From: Rhizobium leguminosarum bv. viciae USDA 2370
GTDB lineage: Bacteria > Pseudomonadota > Alphaproteobacteria > Rhizobiales > Rhizobiaceae
Assembly: GCF_002008365.1 (NCBI RefSeq)
Contig: NZ_MRDL01000001.1
Coordinates: forward strand, 1 to 64,000
Length of the DNA stretch: 64,000 bases
Direction of reading: 5' to 3'
This document shows, in pieces, positions 8,383 to 16,715 of this stretch; positions within the stretch are counted from its first letter, which is position 1, and the number at the start of each line of letters is the position of its first letter. Below the pieces are notes generated by a model. The model saw nothing but the letters and a program-made list of their open reading frames with translations. It had not been told where the DNA came from and did no database searches. The position numbers were made by a program, and so were the translations under genes.

Positions 8383-9274
8383 GGCTAGGCGTGCAATGGG
8401 TGTTACGCGGCGCTCCCTTTTGCAGTTCGCGGCGGCCTCGGTCGTTCCAGCTCCGCTGTTTGCGCAGTCGATAGGCCCAAGGATCGTCAGCCTCGACTAT
8501 GGCCTTGCGTCCACTCTCTTATCCCTCGGATTGCCTCCGGTCGGGATTTCGGACCTCGCCGATTGGGACAGATGGGTTGTCGAGCCGCCGATGCCAAAAT
8601 CCGTCGTCGATATTGGCAGTTCGTTCGAGGTCAATTTTGAAATTCTCGTCACGCTGAAGCCCGACATTGTCTTGACCACACCTTACCTGGATGAGCTGTT
8701 GCCCAAGCTACAGTCGGTGGCGAAAGTCGTTCGGCTGGAAGTCTTTACGCCGGGCATTGGATCTATTCTTCCCGCTGCCATCGCGGCGACGCGTAAATTG
8801 GCTGGTGAGCTTGGCCGCGAGAATGAAGCAGAGCAGTTCCTCGCGCGCGCCGACGCCTTCTTCGAGCGATGCCGCAGTCGGCTGGCGGGCAAGAACCTGC
8901 CGCCAGTCGCCCTCGTGAATTTCATGGATGCCCGCCATGTCCGCATCTACTCGAGTCCTGGGCTGTTCCACAATGTGCTCGAGCGCATCGGTGTCCGCAA
9001 CGCCTGGACCAGAGAGTCGAACTACTGGGGTTTTGAAACGATCGGTATTGAAGATCTCTCCAAGATCACCGATCCGGACGCGCGTCTGATCGCCTTTGAT
9101 CCCGTTCCTCCGGACGTTCTTCCGAAACTCGCTCAGAGCCCGCTGTGGAACAGGCTGGCGTTTGCGCGTCCGGGCCATCTGTCGATTCTGCCGCCGGCCC
9201 TGATGTTTGGCATGGTGAACGAGGCCATGCGCTTCGCGGGCCTTTTGACAGATCTTCTGGAAAAAGAAGCATGA
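8372..9274 (+). CDS. fhuD: Ferric hydroxamate periplasmic binding protein FhuD
   Basis: A 300-residue type III solute-binding protein. It begins with a twin-arginine-like export signal (TRRSLLQFAAASVVPAPLFAQ), then IVSLDYGLASTLLSLGLPPVGISD and LVTLKPDIVLTTPYLDELLPKL, the usual first-lobe signature of siderophore-binding proteins. The two lobes are joined by one long helix (about residues 150-175). An alternative ATG at 8396 would begin right before the export signal and gives 292 residues; the sequence does not decide. It overlaps fhuC by 11 bases and fhuB by ATGA, so it is part of one operon. Confidence 0.85.
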   Translation: MFVEARRAMGVTRRSLLQFAAASVVPAPLFAQSIGPRIVSLDYGLASTLLSLGLPPVGISDLADWDRWVVEPPMPKSVVDIGSSFEVNFEILVTLKPDIVLTTPYLDELLPKLQSVAKVVRLEVFTPGIGSILPAAIAATRKLAGELGRENEAEQFLARADAFFERCRSRLAGKNLPPVALVNFMDARHVRIYSSPGLFHNVLERIGVRNAWTRESNYWGFETIGIEDLSKITDPDARLIAFDPVPPDVLPKLAQSPLWNRLAFARPGHLSILPPALMFGMVNEAMRFAGLLTDLLEKEA

Positions 9275-11244
9275 TGGTATCCCGCCGCGACAATATCGGG
9301 CCAGCAATTGTCTTCCTCCTCCTGATTGGCGGTGGAGGCGTGGCATCGTGGTTTCTTGCCGTTCCAGCGCTGTCAGAAATGGGTCGACCGGATTACGATG
9401 TCACGCGAATGGTGTTCACCTATTCGACGCTTCCCCGTCTTGCGACGGCGCTGATTGCCGGAGCCGCGCTTGCCTTGTCGGGGGCGCTGTTTCAGCAAGT
9501 TTTGCGAAACCCGCTCGCCGATCCGACCACCCTCGGCGTGTCGGCCGGAGCAAACCTGGCGCTGGTGGTAACATCGCTGTTTCTCCCCGACTTGCTTGGC
9601 GCCGGCCGTGATCTTGTCGCTCTGATCGGCAGTGCGACCGCTGCCGTGATCGTCGTCAGCCTGGGCGCGCGCCGCGGTTTTTCGCCTTATTCGCTTGTTC
9701 TGTCGGGGCTGGTTCTCAGTCTATGGTGTGGTGGCCTCTCTGCCATCCTGACCTATTTGAACCAGCGCTATCTCTCGAGCCTGTTCATCTGGGGCGCCGG
9801 CTCGCTGGCACAGCAAAGCTGGGTCATTCCCTTGTCGCTTCTTTGGAAGTTCGGCGCCATCGCCATCGTCTGCGCTTTCGTGATGAGACCGCTTTCGCTG
9901 CTCGATCTTGGCGAGAGCAGTTCCACGGCGCTGGGCGTCCGATTGGTCCGCCTGCGCTTCATTGTCGTGGCGCTTGCTGTCGCGCTTGCTGCATTTGTCA
10001 CGAGCGCCGTTGGGGTCATTGGTTTCATTGGACTGGTCGCGCCGACGATTGCGCGATTGTCCGGAGCACGGCGTCCCGCGCAGCTCATCTTCTGGTCCCC
10101 CCTGATCGGCGCCGGGCTGCTTCTCTTCGCCGACTCTGTTCTGCAACTGGCCGCAGGGGGGCTTGGCGATTTTTTGCCGACGGGGGCGGTAACAGCCATC
10201 TTCGGTTCGCCGCTGCTTCTCGCGCTGCTGCCGCGTCTGAAGATCCGTCATAGACTGCAGCAATCGCCGGCGTTCAAACGGTCCCGCCGGTGGGATGGAA
10301 CGGCACCGGTCATCATCGCGGCTGCCGGCCTGCTTGTGCTATTGACGGTCAGCGTTTTTCTCGGACGTGACCTCAATGGCGGCTGGGCTCTCGCTTCCGG
10401 CGAGTTCTCGTACGATGTCCTTGCCATCAGGATACCTAAAATCCTCGCCGCCCTGACATCGGGCGCGATGCTTGCGGTCGCGGGCTCTATTCTTCAGCGG
10501 CTGACCGGCAACGAAATGGCAAGTCCCGAAGTTCTGGGAATCAGTGCCGGAGCGACCTTCGGCGTTGCGATTGCCCTCTTTGCCGTCGCTCCAGGGTTTT
10601 CCGGTCAATTTGTCTTTGCCGTGGCCGGTGCGATCAGTGTGCTTGTCGTCATCTTCGCCAGCTCCCGGCGATCGGCGTTCGCTCCCGAGCGAGTCCTGCT
10701 TGCGGGCATTGCCTTAAGCGCGATGGTCGATGCCGTCGTCGGCGTGTTGAGCTCGACGGGAGATCCGAGAGCTGTTCTGCTGATGCGGTGGATGAGCGGG
10801 TCCACCTATCTTATCGAGGGATCGACCGCCGCAACGGAGGTGGCGCTCGGCGCCGTGCTGATTGCCGTCTCGCTCGCCGTCCGCCGCTGGCTTGACATAC
10901 TTCCCCTTGGGCCGTCTCCTTCGGCGGCGGTCGGTGTACCATTGGCGAAATCGCGATTTGCGCTTTTTGGCCTCGCAGGATTGTTGACGGCTGCCGCGAC
11001 GCTGACGGTTGGCCCATTGTCATTCATTGGCCTCATGGGACCTCACCTTGCGCGGGAGGCGGGATTGGCACGCGCGCTGCCGCAAATGCTTGGTGCCGCT
11101 CTGATCGGAGGGGGGCTTATGGTTGCTGCCGATTTCGTCGGCCGCACGATCGTATCGCCCTACCAGATTCCGGCCGGTCTTGTTTCCGCACTCATCGGCG
11201 CACCGTTCTTGATGCTGTTGATGCGGAAGCGCGTTGTCGGCTGA
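9271..11244 (+). CDS. fhuB: Ferric hydroxamate ABC permease, fused double-length FhuB
   Basis: A 657-residue membrane protein made of two homologous FecCD-type halves (about residues 1-330 and 340-657). Each half carries the motif GAALALSGALFQQVLRNPLA or its counterpart AGSILQRLTGNEMASPEVLG, and a late GFIGLVAPTIAR or SFIGLMGPHLAR, which contacts the ATPase. FhuB is characteristically a fusion of two permeases, so the length fits. The start ATG at 9271 overlaps the fhuD stop. It transports ferric hydroxamate siderophores together with FhuC and FhuD. Confidence 0.9.
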   Translation: MMVSRRDNIGPAIVFLLLIGGGGVASWFLAVPALSEMGRPDYDVTRMVFTYSTLPRLATALIAGAALALSGALFQQVLRNPLADPTTLGVSAGANLALVVTSLFLPDLLGAGRDLVALIGSATAAVIVVSLGARRGFSPYSLVLSGLVLSLWCGGLSAILTYLNQRYLSSLFIWGAGSLAQQSWVIPLSLLWKFGAIAIVCAFVMRPLSLLDLGESSSTALGVRLVRLRFIVVALAVALAAFVTSAVGVIGFIGLVAPTIARLSGARRPAQLIFWSPLIGAGLLLFADSVLQLAAGGLGDFLPTGAVTAIFGSPLLLALLPRLKIRHRLQQSPAFKRSRRWDGTAPVIIAAAGLLVLLTVSVFLGRDLNGGWALASGEFSYDVLAIRIPKILAALTSGAMLAVAGSILQRLTGNEMASPEVLGISAGATFGVAIALFAVAPGFSGQFVFAVAGAISVLVVIFASSRRSAFAPERVLLAGIALSAMVDAVVGVLSSTGDPRAVLLMRWMSGSTYLIEGSTAATEVALGAVLIAVSLAVRRWLDILPLGPSPSAAVGVPLAKSRFALFGLAGLLTAAATLTVGPLSFIGLMGPHLAREAGLARALPQMLGAALIGGGLMVAADFVGRTIVSPYQIPAGLVSALIGAPFLMLLMRKRVVG

Positions 11245-11274
11245 GGGGGTTCCCACGCAACACCATCAATGATC

Positions 11275-11928
11275 TCACTTTGGCGTCGTCTCATTCGCCG
11301 GCAAGTTGGCCCTGCCTCTTGCTCCGAGGCGGGCCAGTACGGGCGGGGAGAACGACCGGCCGGACCACTTCAATACGCTTTCGCGAAAGACCTGTCGCTC
11401 CTCCTCGGAGGCAAACAATCTCGCCGGCCACGGATGAGAGACCATCTTGGACATCCAAAAGTGGAAGGTTCCGGCATCCTCTTCGAGCGCATAGAGCGAA
11501 TCCCAGGTACATGTGACCGTCTGACCCAGGACCGTGTAGCTGATGCCGCTCTGGTCCACGGTAGACTCGACGGGCCTGCCGATCGCTTCCGCCTTCACCA
11601 GTCGTCGGCGATACATGGAACGCAGGAATCGCCGGATCGGCCCGAGCAACAGAAAGACCCCGAGCGCGCCAGCAACGATTGTTGCGAGGACATAGATAGC
11701 GAATGTCCCGACGTCACCGGCCTGCCATTTGTCGAAATTGGTAATCAGCGCGACGAACAGCGCAACGATTCCCGCTGCCCCCACGGTTGGACCGGTTGGC
11801 AGAAGCTGCCGCGATGCATGCTGGATATCAAGATGGTCGTCGAGTTCTAAAGCGAAAGTTTTGCGGAAGCCGGGCCGATTCGGGGACGGCCAAATTTTCG
11901 GGACTGAGCTCGGGGAACTCTCGGACAT
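11275..11928 (-). CDS. YcxB-like membrane protein
   Basis: A 217-residue protein with two adjacent transmembrane segments (about residues 50-68 and 75-98) and a C-terminal cytoplasmic part holding VDQSGISYTVLGQTVTCTWDSLYALEED, which resembles the YcxB-like domain. That domain has no known function. I chose ATG 11928 (MSESS). The gene converges on fhuB with only about 30 bases between the stops and no strong hairpin. Confidence 0.6.
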   Translation of the reverse strand: MSESSPSSVPKIWPSPNRPGFRKTFALELDDHLDIQHASRQLLPTGPTVGAAGIVALFVALITNFDKWQAGDVGTFAIYVLATIVAGALGVFLLLGPIRRFLRSMYRRRLVKAEAIGRPVESTVDQSGISYTVLGQTVTCTWDSLYALEEDAGTFHFWMSKMVSHPWPARLFASEEERQVFRESVLKWSGRSFSPPVLARLGARGRANLPANETTPK

Positions 11929-12130
11929 GTTCAACCTGCCAAATTGGAGCACGTTCGAAATGAAAACTCGCTCTTAGGTAGAGGCGGCTCCCTCTTGCGT
12001 CAATCAAAGCCTCGTCGTGGGGTTATCATTTCCGGAATGGACCAAATGCAGTCCACATTGCCGAGAGGGTGATCCCTTGGCGCAGATTGCGAGCGCCGCC
12101 TTGATTGGACAAGGCGGCGTCCGCCAACCT

Positions 12131-12616
12131 TTACCAGGAATACTTCAGGGTGCCGACGACCTTGCGCCGATCGCCGTAATATTCTGTGCAGAAGTAGCTG
12201 CTGGCGACATATTTGCGATCGAACAGATTCGTCGCGTTGACGGCAAGCGTCACGTCAGGCGTCACCTTGTAGCTGACGGCTGCGTCGACGAGCGTATAGG
12301 CTGCGACCGATACGGTGTTCGCCTCGTCCCCATGGGTCTGGCCGATATAACGCACACCGCCGCCGAGCGTCAGGTCGCCGCGCTTTCCGTCTCCAGGGAC
12401 CGTGTAGTCGAGCCTGGCCGATGCCAGATGCCGCGGCACGCGCGAGGGCCAGTTGCCGATATTGCCGCCGGTTCCGTCCTCGCGGATTTCGGCATCCCAA
12501 TAAGAATAGGCAAGTGTGAGATTGACCCGGTCGTTGATGGCGGCTTTGCCTTCCAGCTCGATGCCGCGCACGCCGACCTTGCCGATCTGCTCCAAGCGCA
12601 AACAAGACCGTCGTGT
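12131..12616 (-). pseudogene. fhuA: fhuA relic: C-terminal part of a TonB-dependent siderophore receptor
   Basis: About 157 residues of the C-terminal barrel of a siderophore receptor. The visible parts are GKVGVRGIELEGKAAI, LTLAYSYWDAEI, ASARLDYTV, LTLGGGVRYIG, YTLVDAAVSYKV, LAVNATNLFDRKYVASSYF and the end LKYSW with a terminal aromatic. Complete receptors are about 700 residues with signal peptide, plug and barrel; all of that is missing, and an in-frame stop sits at 12617-12619 just upstream. The neighbouring fhuCDB shows what the receptor served. A fhuA pseudogene next to fhuDCB is known from R. leguminosarum, and this appears to be the same situation in more reduced form. Confidence 0.8.
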
Positions 12617-12947
12617 TTATGTGGGCTTCTCGACGACGGCGAATGCAATGAAGGACCCGTCAGAGAGAGCGAGCGCCGTTGTGGCCGTGGCGATAGCAAA
12701 GCGTTGGTCTTGTCGAAAATCCCAGAGTTTCCTAGCGAGAGAAGAATGCCACGCGACCAGAGCGCCCGCGTCTCTTTCGGAAGTCACGGGAAATTCTTAG
12801 CTCAATTGTCAGCTGACAATGGCGGCCGTGTCCGCATCCATCGCCCCCATCCTTTCGTTACAGCCCATTTTCGATACGGCTGAACGCCATTGCCGACCCA
12901 CCGGCTAGCGGCCGAGCTGAGCACGGTCCGAATCAGACAATCGGTTC
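12617..12947. other. Decayed gene-poor stretch upstream of the fhuA relic
   Basis: No complete gene is recognisable. A minus-strand frame from GTG 12787 to TAA 12617 encodes 56 residues with protein-like composition (RFAIATATTALALSDGSF, ending VVEKPT), possibly the tail of another lost gene, but it has no good ribosome site and no family I recognise. The rest looks like remnant sequence from the event that removed most of fhuA. Confidence 0.35.
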
Positions 12948-13124
12948 TCATTTATAGGCAGACGAACGGCATGAGCTTTCAGCCTCCAGCCCGCGGGCGG
13001 GTTCGTTGCTGGAGGGCTTGTCACTAGCGTCCTCGGTTTCGGCATCGCGGCGTGACGGGGCAAGGCCGAGCATCTGTTCGAGACGGCCGGCATTAAGCGG
13101 GGCGCTTATTCCCTTGAAGTTCAT
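12948..13124 (-). CDS. Possible small protein, 58 residues
   Basis: A minus-strand frame from ATG 13124 to TGA 12948 encodes 58 residues starting MNFKGISAPLNAGRLEQML and then a hydrophilic, serine- and glutamate-rich tail. Third positions look GC-rich as in real genes of this genome. Upstream, GAAAGATGGA could serve as a weak ribosome site. There is no family match I can recall. It may be the front end of a disrupted gene, given the relic next door. Confidence 0.4.
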   Translation of the reverse strand: MNFKGISAPLNAGRLEQMLGLAPSRRDAETEDASDKPSSNEPARGLEAESSCRSSAYK

Positions 13125-13313
13125 AGTCCATCTTTCGTCTGCGGATCGATTGCGTGGAGTTGCAGAGATAAGCGCAATTTAAACCTGCCGAGAACCGTCT
13201 GTCGGAGTTATCACCATGTATTCCAACGTGGGCAGGAAAGGGGAGGGCTCTCATCTTGAAGCGCACCCCGAAATGCGTCATGGGGCAGCGCCGGACGTCT
13301 CGAATTGCTGAGC

Positions 13314-14399
13314 CTACCGCGCCTTCGTTCCTTCGCGATTGGTAAAATGCGCGTTGCCCAACCCCGTGCCGATGGTCAGCACTGCCCATCTCGACACGTC
13401 GTTCATAAAAGGGATCTGCGACAATCCCTGCACGACGGCATCGTTGTGCATCATCACGAATGTGCTGTCGTCGCCGATCTCAGGAATGGCCTTCATCAGT
13501 GCGGCAGGAAGGTTGAAGCTGTCGCTCTCCCAGTTTCCGCCGGGCAGGTTCTGTCCGCCGCGTTCGATGGAGCCATCGGCTTTGATGATGCCGGGGCATG
13601 CGATCCCGATGATGGGCGCCGGCTTGAGATTGGCCTTTTCGGCCTTACCGATCAGATCCCGCAACATCGCGGCCAACTTCTCGATGGTCGCAGTGCGGCT
13701 CGGCTCGTCGTCGGCATGACGCCAGATGGCCGAATCCCAGACGCTTGCATCCGCAAAATTCGGCACGTCGTCCTTTCCGAATTTGACGACGCCGGCGCGA
13801 ACATTGGTGCCGCCGATATCGACGGCGAGGATGGCCTCGTGGCCTTTGAACATCCAGCGGGGCATCAGGTGGACCGCGCCGATCAGTCCGGCCTCATCGG
13901 GGTGGTGAACGATCGGCACGACCTCGACGGCGATGCCGGCCGCCTTGAGAATAACCATCGTCCTGGCGATCGCCAGTTCGCCAAAGTGGCTCCGTCGGAA
14001 GCCGCCGCCAACGACGATGCGTTCCGTCTTTCCCCAGCGTTTGTCCTTCAGAAACTTGCCTATCACATCGGCAAAGTCCTGGGCAAAATCCTCCACAGCC
14101 CCCATGATCAACGCCGCCGCCGCCAAATCATCGCCCTTCAAAATAGCGTCGATTTTTTTCTTGGAGAGCTTGTCGGTCTCAATCTTGCCGATCGGGTCGT
14201 CTCCGACCTTGCGGATGCGTTTTCTCCAATCATCAAGCTTCTGTTGGAAAGTCTTCTTGTTTGCGTTGTCGCCAACGAAACCATTCTTGTCACGCAGTTC
14301 GTTGTTGTAATCGTCGATCACCACCAATGGCAGGTTTAAAGCGCCATGTGCCAGCGGGGCATTGACCTCATCACGGGGATCTGAACTGCTTTTGGCCAT
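13314..14399 (-). CDS. ROK-family sugar kinase-like protein with circularly permuted motif order
   Basis: A 361-residue protein with all the landmarks of a ROK kinase but in the wrong order. The late ROK motifs come first: RIVVGGGFRRS (about 127-137) and DEAGLIGAVHL (168-178). The early motifs come second: LAVDIGGTNVRAG phosphate-binding loop (191-203), NLPGGNW (284-290), HNDAVV with the catalytic aspartate near 320, and finally GTGLGNAHF (344-352) close to the C-terminus. The CxCGxxGCxE zinc site is absent, as in polyphosphate glucokinases. ATG 14399 starts MAKSSS. It lies divergent to otsB, so a role in glucose or trehalose metabolism is plausible, but the substrate is unknown. Confidence 0.8.
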   Translation of the reverse strand: MAKSSSDPRDEVNAPLAHGALNLPLVVIDDYNNELRDKNGFVGDNANKKTFQQKLDDWRKRIRKVGDDPIGKIETDKLSKKKIDAILKGDDLAAAALIMGAVEDFAQDFADVIGKFLKDKRWGKTERIVVGGGFRRSHFGELAIARTMVILKAAGIAVEVVPIVHHPDEAGLIGAVHLMPRWMFKGHEAILAVDIGGTNVRAGVVKFGKDDVPNFADASVWDSAIWRHADDEPSRTATIEKLAAMLRDLIGKAEKANLKPAPIIGIACPGIIKADGSIERGGQNLPGGNWESDSFNLPAALMKAIPEIGDDSTFVMMHNDAVVQGLSQIPFMNDVSRWAVLTIGTGLGNAHFTNREGTKAR

Positions 14400-14544
14400 C
14401 AATGTACCTTCTAGGGCGCGAGTGCTCGAACGGGCGGCGAGACACAACGCGGACTAGCCTTAGGATGTTCCGGAGTCTGAAAAGCCACCTTGTCCTTGTT
14501 GGCCGGCGACCTAGCTTCAATGATTGCAGAGTTTGGAGAATGCC

Positions 14545-15303
14545 GTGCAGGACGACGACGCTACTCAGGAAATGCTTTCACTGGTCTTGGAAGAGCCCGA
14601 CCACTGGGCGATGTTTCTCGATATCGATGGGACGCTGCTCAATCTCGCGCCCACGCCGGATGCGATCGAGGTCCCAGAGGCGCTCCCCGGACAACTTCAT
14701 CGCCTGTCGAACAAGCTTGGCGGTGCCTTGGCACTGGTCACCGGCCGATCGCTTGCCTATGCAGACGCGCTGTTCAAACCCTTTGCATTTCCGACAGCAG
14801 GCCTGCACGGCGCGGAAATCAGGAACGCCGCGGGCATGCAGACGGTCGAGGCGACAGCTGAGTTTCAGGCGCTGAAGCATGCGCTGACGGAGGAAGCCGA
14901 GCACTATCCTGGAGTCTTGATCGAGGATAAGGGTGCGGCCGTTGCCGCCCATTACCGGCTCGCGCCCGAATATGAAAAGGTGCTCGCAGACCGCATGCAC
15001 CACTATGCTGAGCTCGCCGGGCCGAACTGGGCATTGCAGCTCGGCAAGATGGTATTCGAGCTGCGTCCGGCACGGTCGAGCAAGGGCGATGCGCTGGAAC
15101 GGTTTTTCCAGTCCGACCCGTTCAAGAACCGCTGCCCGATTACCATCGGCGATGATCTGACCGACGAGTCGATGTTTGCGATCGCCAATGCGCGCGGCGG
15201 CGTTTCCGTGCGGGTCGGTGCGATCGGCGCCCCTAGCTGCGCCACAAGCCGGCTGTCCTCTTCTGCGCTGGTCAGAAACGTCATCGCAGCCCTGGCCGCC
15301 TGA
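14545..15303 (+). CDS. otsB: Trehalose-6-phosphate phosphatase OtsB
   Basis: A 252-residue HAD-superfamily phosphatase. HAD motif I is FLDIDGTLL (about residues 24-32), motif II is in ALVTGRSL, and motif III/IV is GDDLTDE followed by SMFAIANARGGVSVRVG, which is typical of OtsB. It removes phosphate from trehalose 6-phosphate, the last step of trehalose synthesis. I chose GTG 14545 because GGAGA stands six bases upstream; an upstream TTG at 14524 lacks such a site. No otsA is seen nearby. It diverges from the ROK gene across about 145 bases. Confidence 0.9.
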   Translation: MQDDDATQEMLSLVLEEPDHWAMFLDIDGTLLNLAPTPDAIEVPEALPGQLHRLSNKLGGALALVTGRSLAYADALFKPFAFPTAGLHGAEIRNAAGMQTVEATAEFQALKHALTEEAEHYPGVLIEDKGAAVAAHYRLAPEYEKVLADRMHHYAELAGPNWALQLGKMVFELRPARSSKGDALERFFQSDPFKNRCPITIGDDLTDESMFAIANARGGVSVRVGAIGAPSCATSRLSSSALVRNVIAALAA

Positions 15304-15503
15304 GGCCGGCCCTTAGACGATCTGAAATGCGGATTGCTGTCGTCTTTACGCCGGCTGCGCAGCGTCTATTGTCAAAAAAGTATCGGTTTTGACCGGGAAT
15401 CGTGGTGGCGGGCGGGACATGAGCCCATTACACTCCCCTTAAACAATAAAAGCCAAAAAGAATTTGGCTGGCGGGCCTGGAACCGTCCTCGGAGGAGGAG
15501 ACA

Positions 15504-16388
15504 ATGGAACCTGACTTGGAAGTCATTCAGATCCGGCCCGGCGAATCTTTCGCAACGAAGGCGCATGGCTATCCCTACCATACTGTTCGCTGGCATTTTC
15601 ACCCGGAATACGAACTTCATCTCGTCGTGGCGACAACGGGACGGTATTTCGTCGGCGACTTCATCGGCGAATTCGAGCCTGGTAATCTCGTTCTTGCTGG
15701 TCCCAATCTCCCCCACAACTGGATCAGCGATGTCCCGAAGGGCTCGAGCATTCCGCTTCGATGCCAGCTCATCCAGTTCAGCGAGGGCTTCATCAGCGAC
15801 ACGATGAAGGTGCTGGCCGAGCTCGGCCCGTTCGATCCGGTTCTTGAAGCCTCCCGCCGCGGCGTGCTCTTCGGCGCCGATACCAGCCGGCAGGTTGCTC
15901 CCCTGATGAACGAGGTGCAGCAGGCGCATGGTGTGCGTCGCATCGAGCTGTTCATGATGATCGTCGGCCTGCTCAGCCGGGCGCAGGATTCCCAGCTTCT
16001 CGCCAGCCCGAGCTATTTGCCCGATCCATCGGGCTACATGTCGGCCGGCATCAACAAGGCGCTCGCCTATATCAGAGAGAACCTCACGAAATCCTTCGAC
16101 GAAGCTGATCTCGCGGCGATCGCCGAACAGTCGACCGGCGCCTTTTCGCGAGGCTTCCGCCGCCATACCGGCATGTCGCTGGTACAATATGTGAAACGCC
16201 TGCGCATCAATCTCGCCTGCCAGATCCTGATGAGCGATGACCATGCATCGATCACCGATATCTGCTTCGAGGTCGGCTTCAACAACCTGTCCAACTTCAA
16301 CCGGCAGTTTCTCGCGGAAAAAGGCATGACGCCTTCGCGTTTCCGGCGGTTGTTGGGTGACAATATCAATGTGGCAAAGGCGGCCTAG
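15504..16388 (+). CDS. AraC-family transcriptional regulator
   Basis: A 294-residue protein with an N-terminal cupin-like sensor (YHTVRWHFHPEYELHLVV, GPNLPHNWIS) and a C-terminal double helix-turn-helix of about 100 residues. The second helix region, ASITDICFEVGFNNLSNFNRQF, is the AraC signature. The start follows a strong GGAGGAGG. It lies directly upstream of the CUT2 sugar importer on the same strand and probably controls it in response to a sugar or polyol. Its TAG stop falls inside the flanking repeat element. Confidence 0.9.
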   Translation: MEPDLEVIQIRPGESFATKAHGYPYHTVRWHFHPEYELHLVVATTGRYFVGDFIGEFEPGNLVLAGPNLPHNWISDVPKGSSIPLRCQLIQFSEGFISDTMKVLAELGPFDPVLEASRRGVLFGADTSRQVAPLMNEVQQAHGVRRIELFMMIVGLLSRAQDSQLLASPSYLPDPSGYMSAGINKALAYIRENLTKSFDEADLAAIAEQSTGAFSRGFRRHTGMSLVQYVKRLRINLACQILMSDDHASITDICFEVGFNNLSNFNRQFLAEKGMTPSRFRRLLGDNINVAKAA

Positions 16389-16486
16389 AGCAATTCCAGC
16401 AAAAGTGCGCAGCGGTGTTGCGTCCGGAATTGCGTAAAACAAAAGACAGAGCATTTCCGTAACTCGGAGAAAAACGGAAATGCTCT
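16388..16486. repeat. RIME-type intergenic mosaic element, copy 1
   Basis: About 99 bases with two imperfect hairpins. The edges are GAGCAATTCC and ATGCTCT, and the core GTCCGGAATTGCGTAAAA is shared with the copies at 19928 and 33864. This matches the rhizobial intergenic mosaic elements. Its first bases (TAGAGC) also provide the stop codon of the AraC gene. The rest of the gap up to the binding-protein gene (16487-16715) holds its leader and ribosome site. Confidence 0.8.
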
Positions 16487-16715
16487 GGAGGAGCCGAACG
16501 AGCACGGTCCAAGGGACGAGGGAGGACAAGGAGGAGGAGCGAAAACTGACACTGACTTTGAACGTGGGCGTGCGATGAGCGGCTCGCGATCGGAGATGCT
16601 TGTCCTCAAAAACATCAAACGCCGGGACAGGCGCGACCGTTCATTCAGCCGAACGGCCACAGCAGGCAGTGCAATCACGAACCTACACAATTTTTACCAA
16701 TGGGAGGAGATGGAA

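Noticed and set aside
12017..12883. Plus-strand frame of 288 codons over the fhuA relic
   Set aside because: It mirrors the receptor fragment on the minus strand and has no ribosome site or family features.
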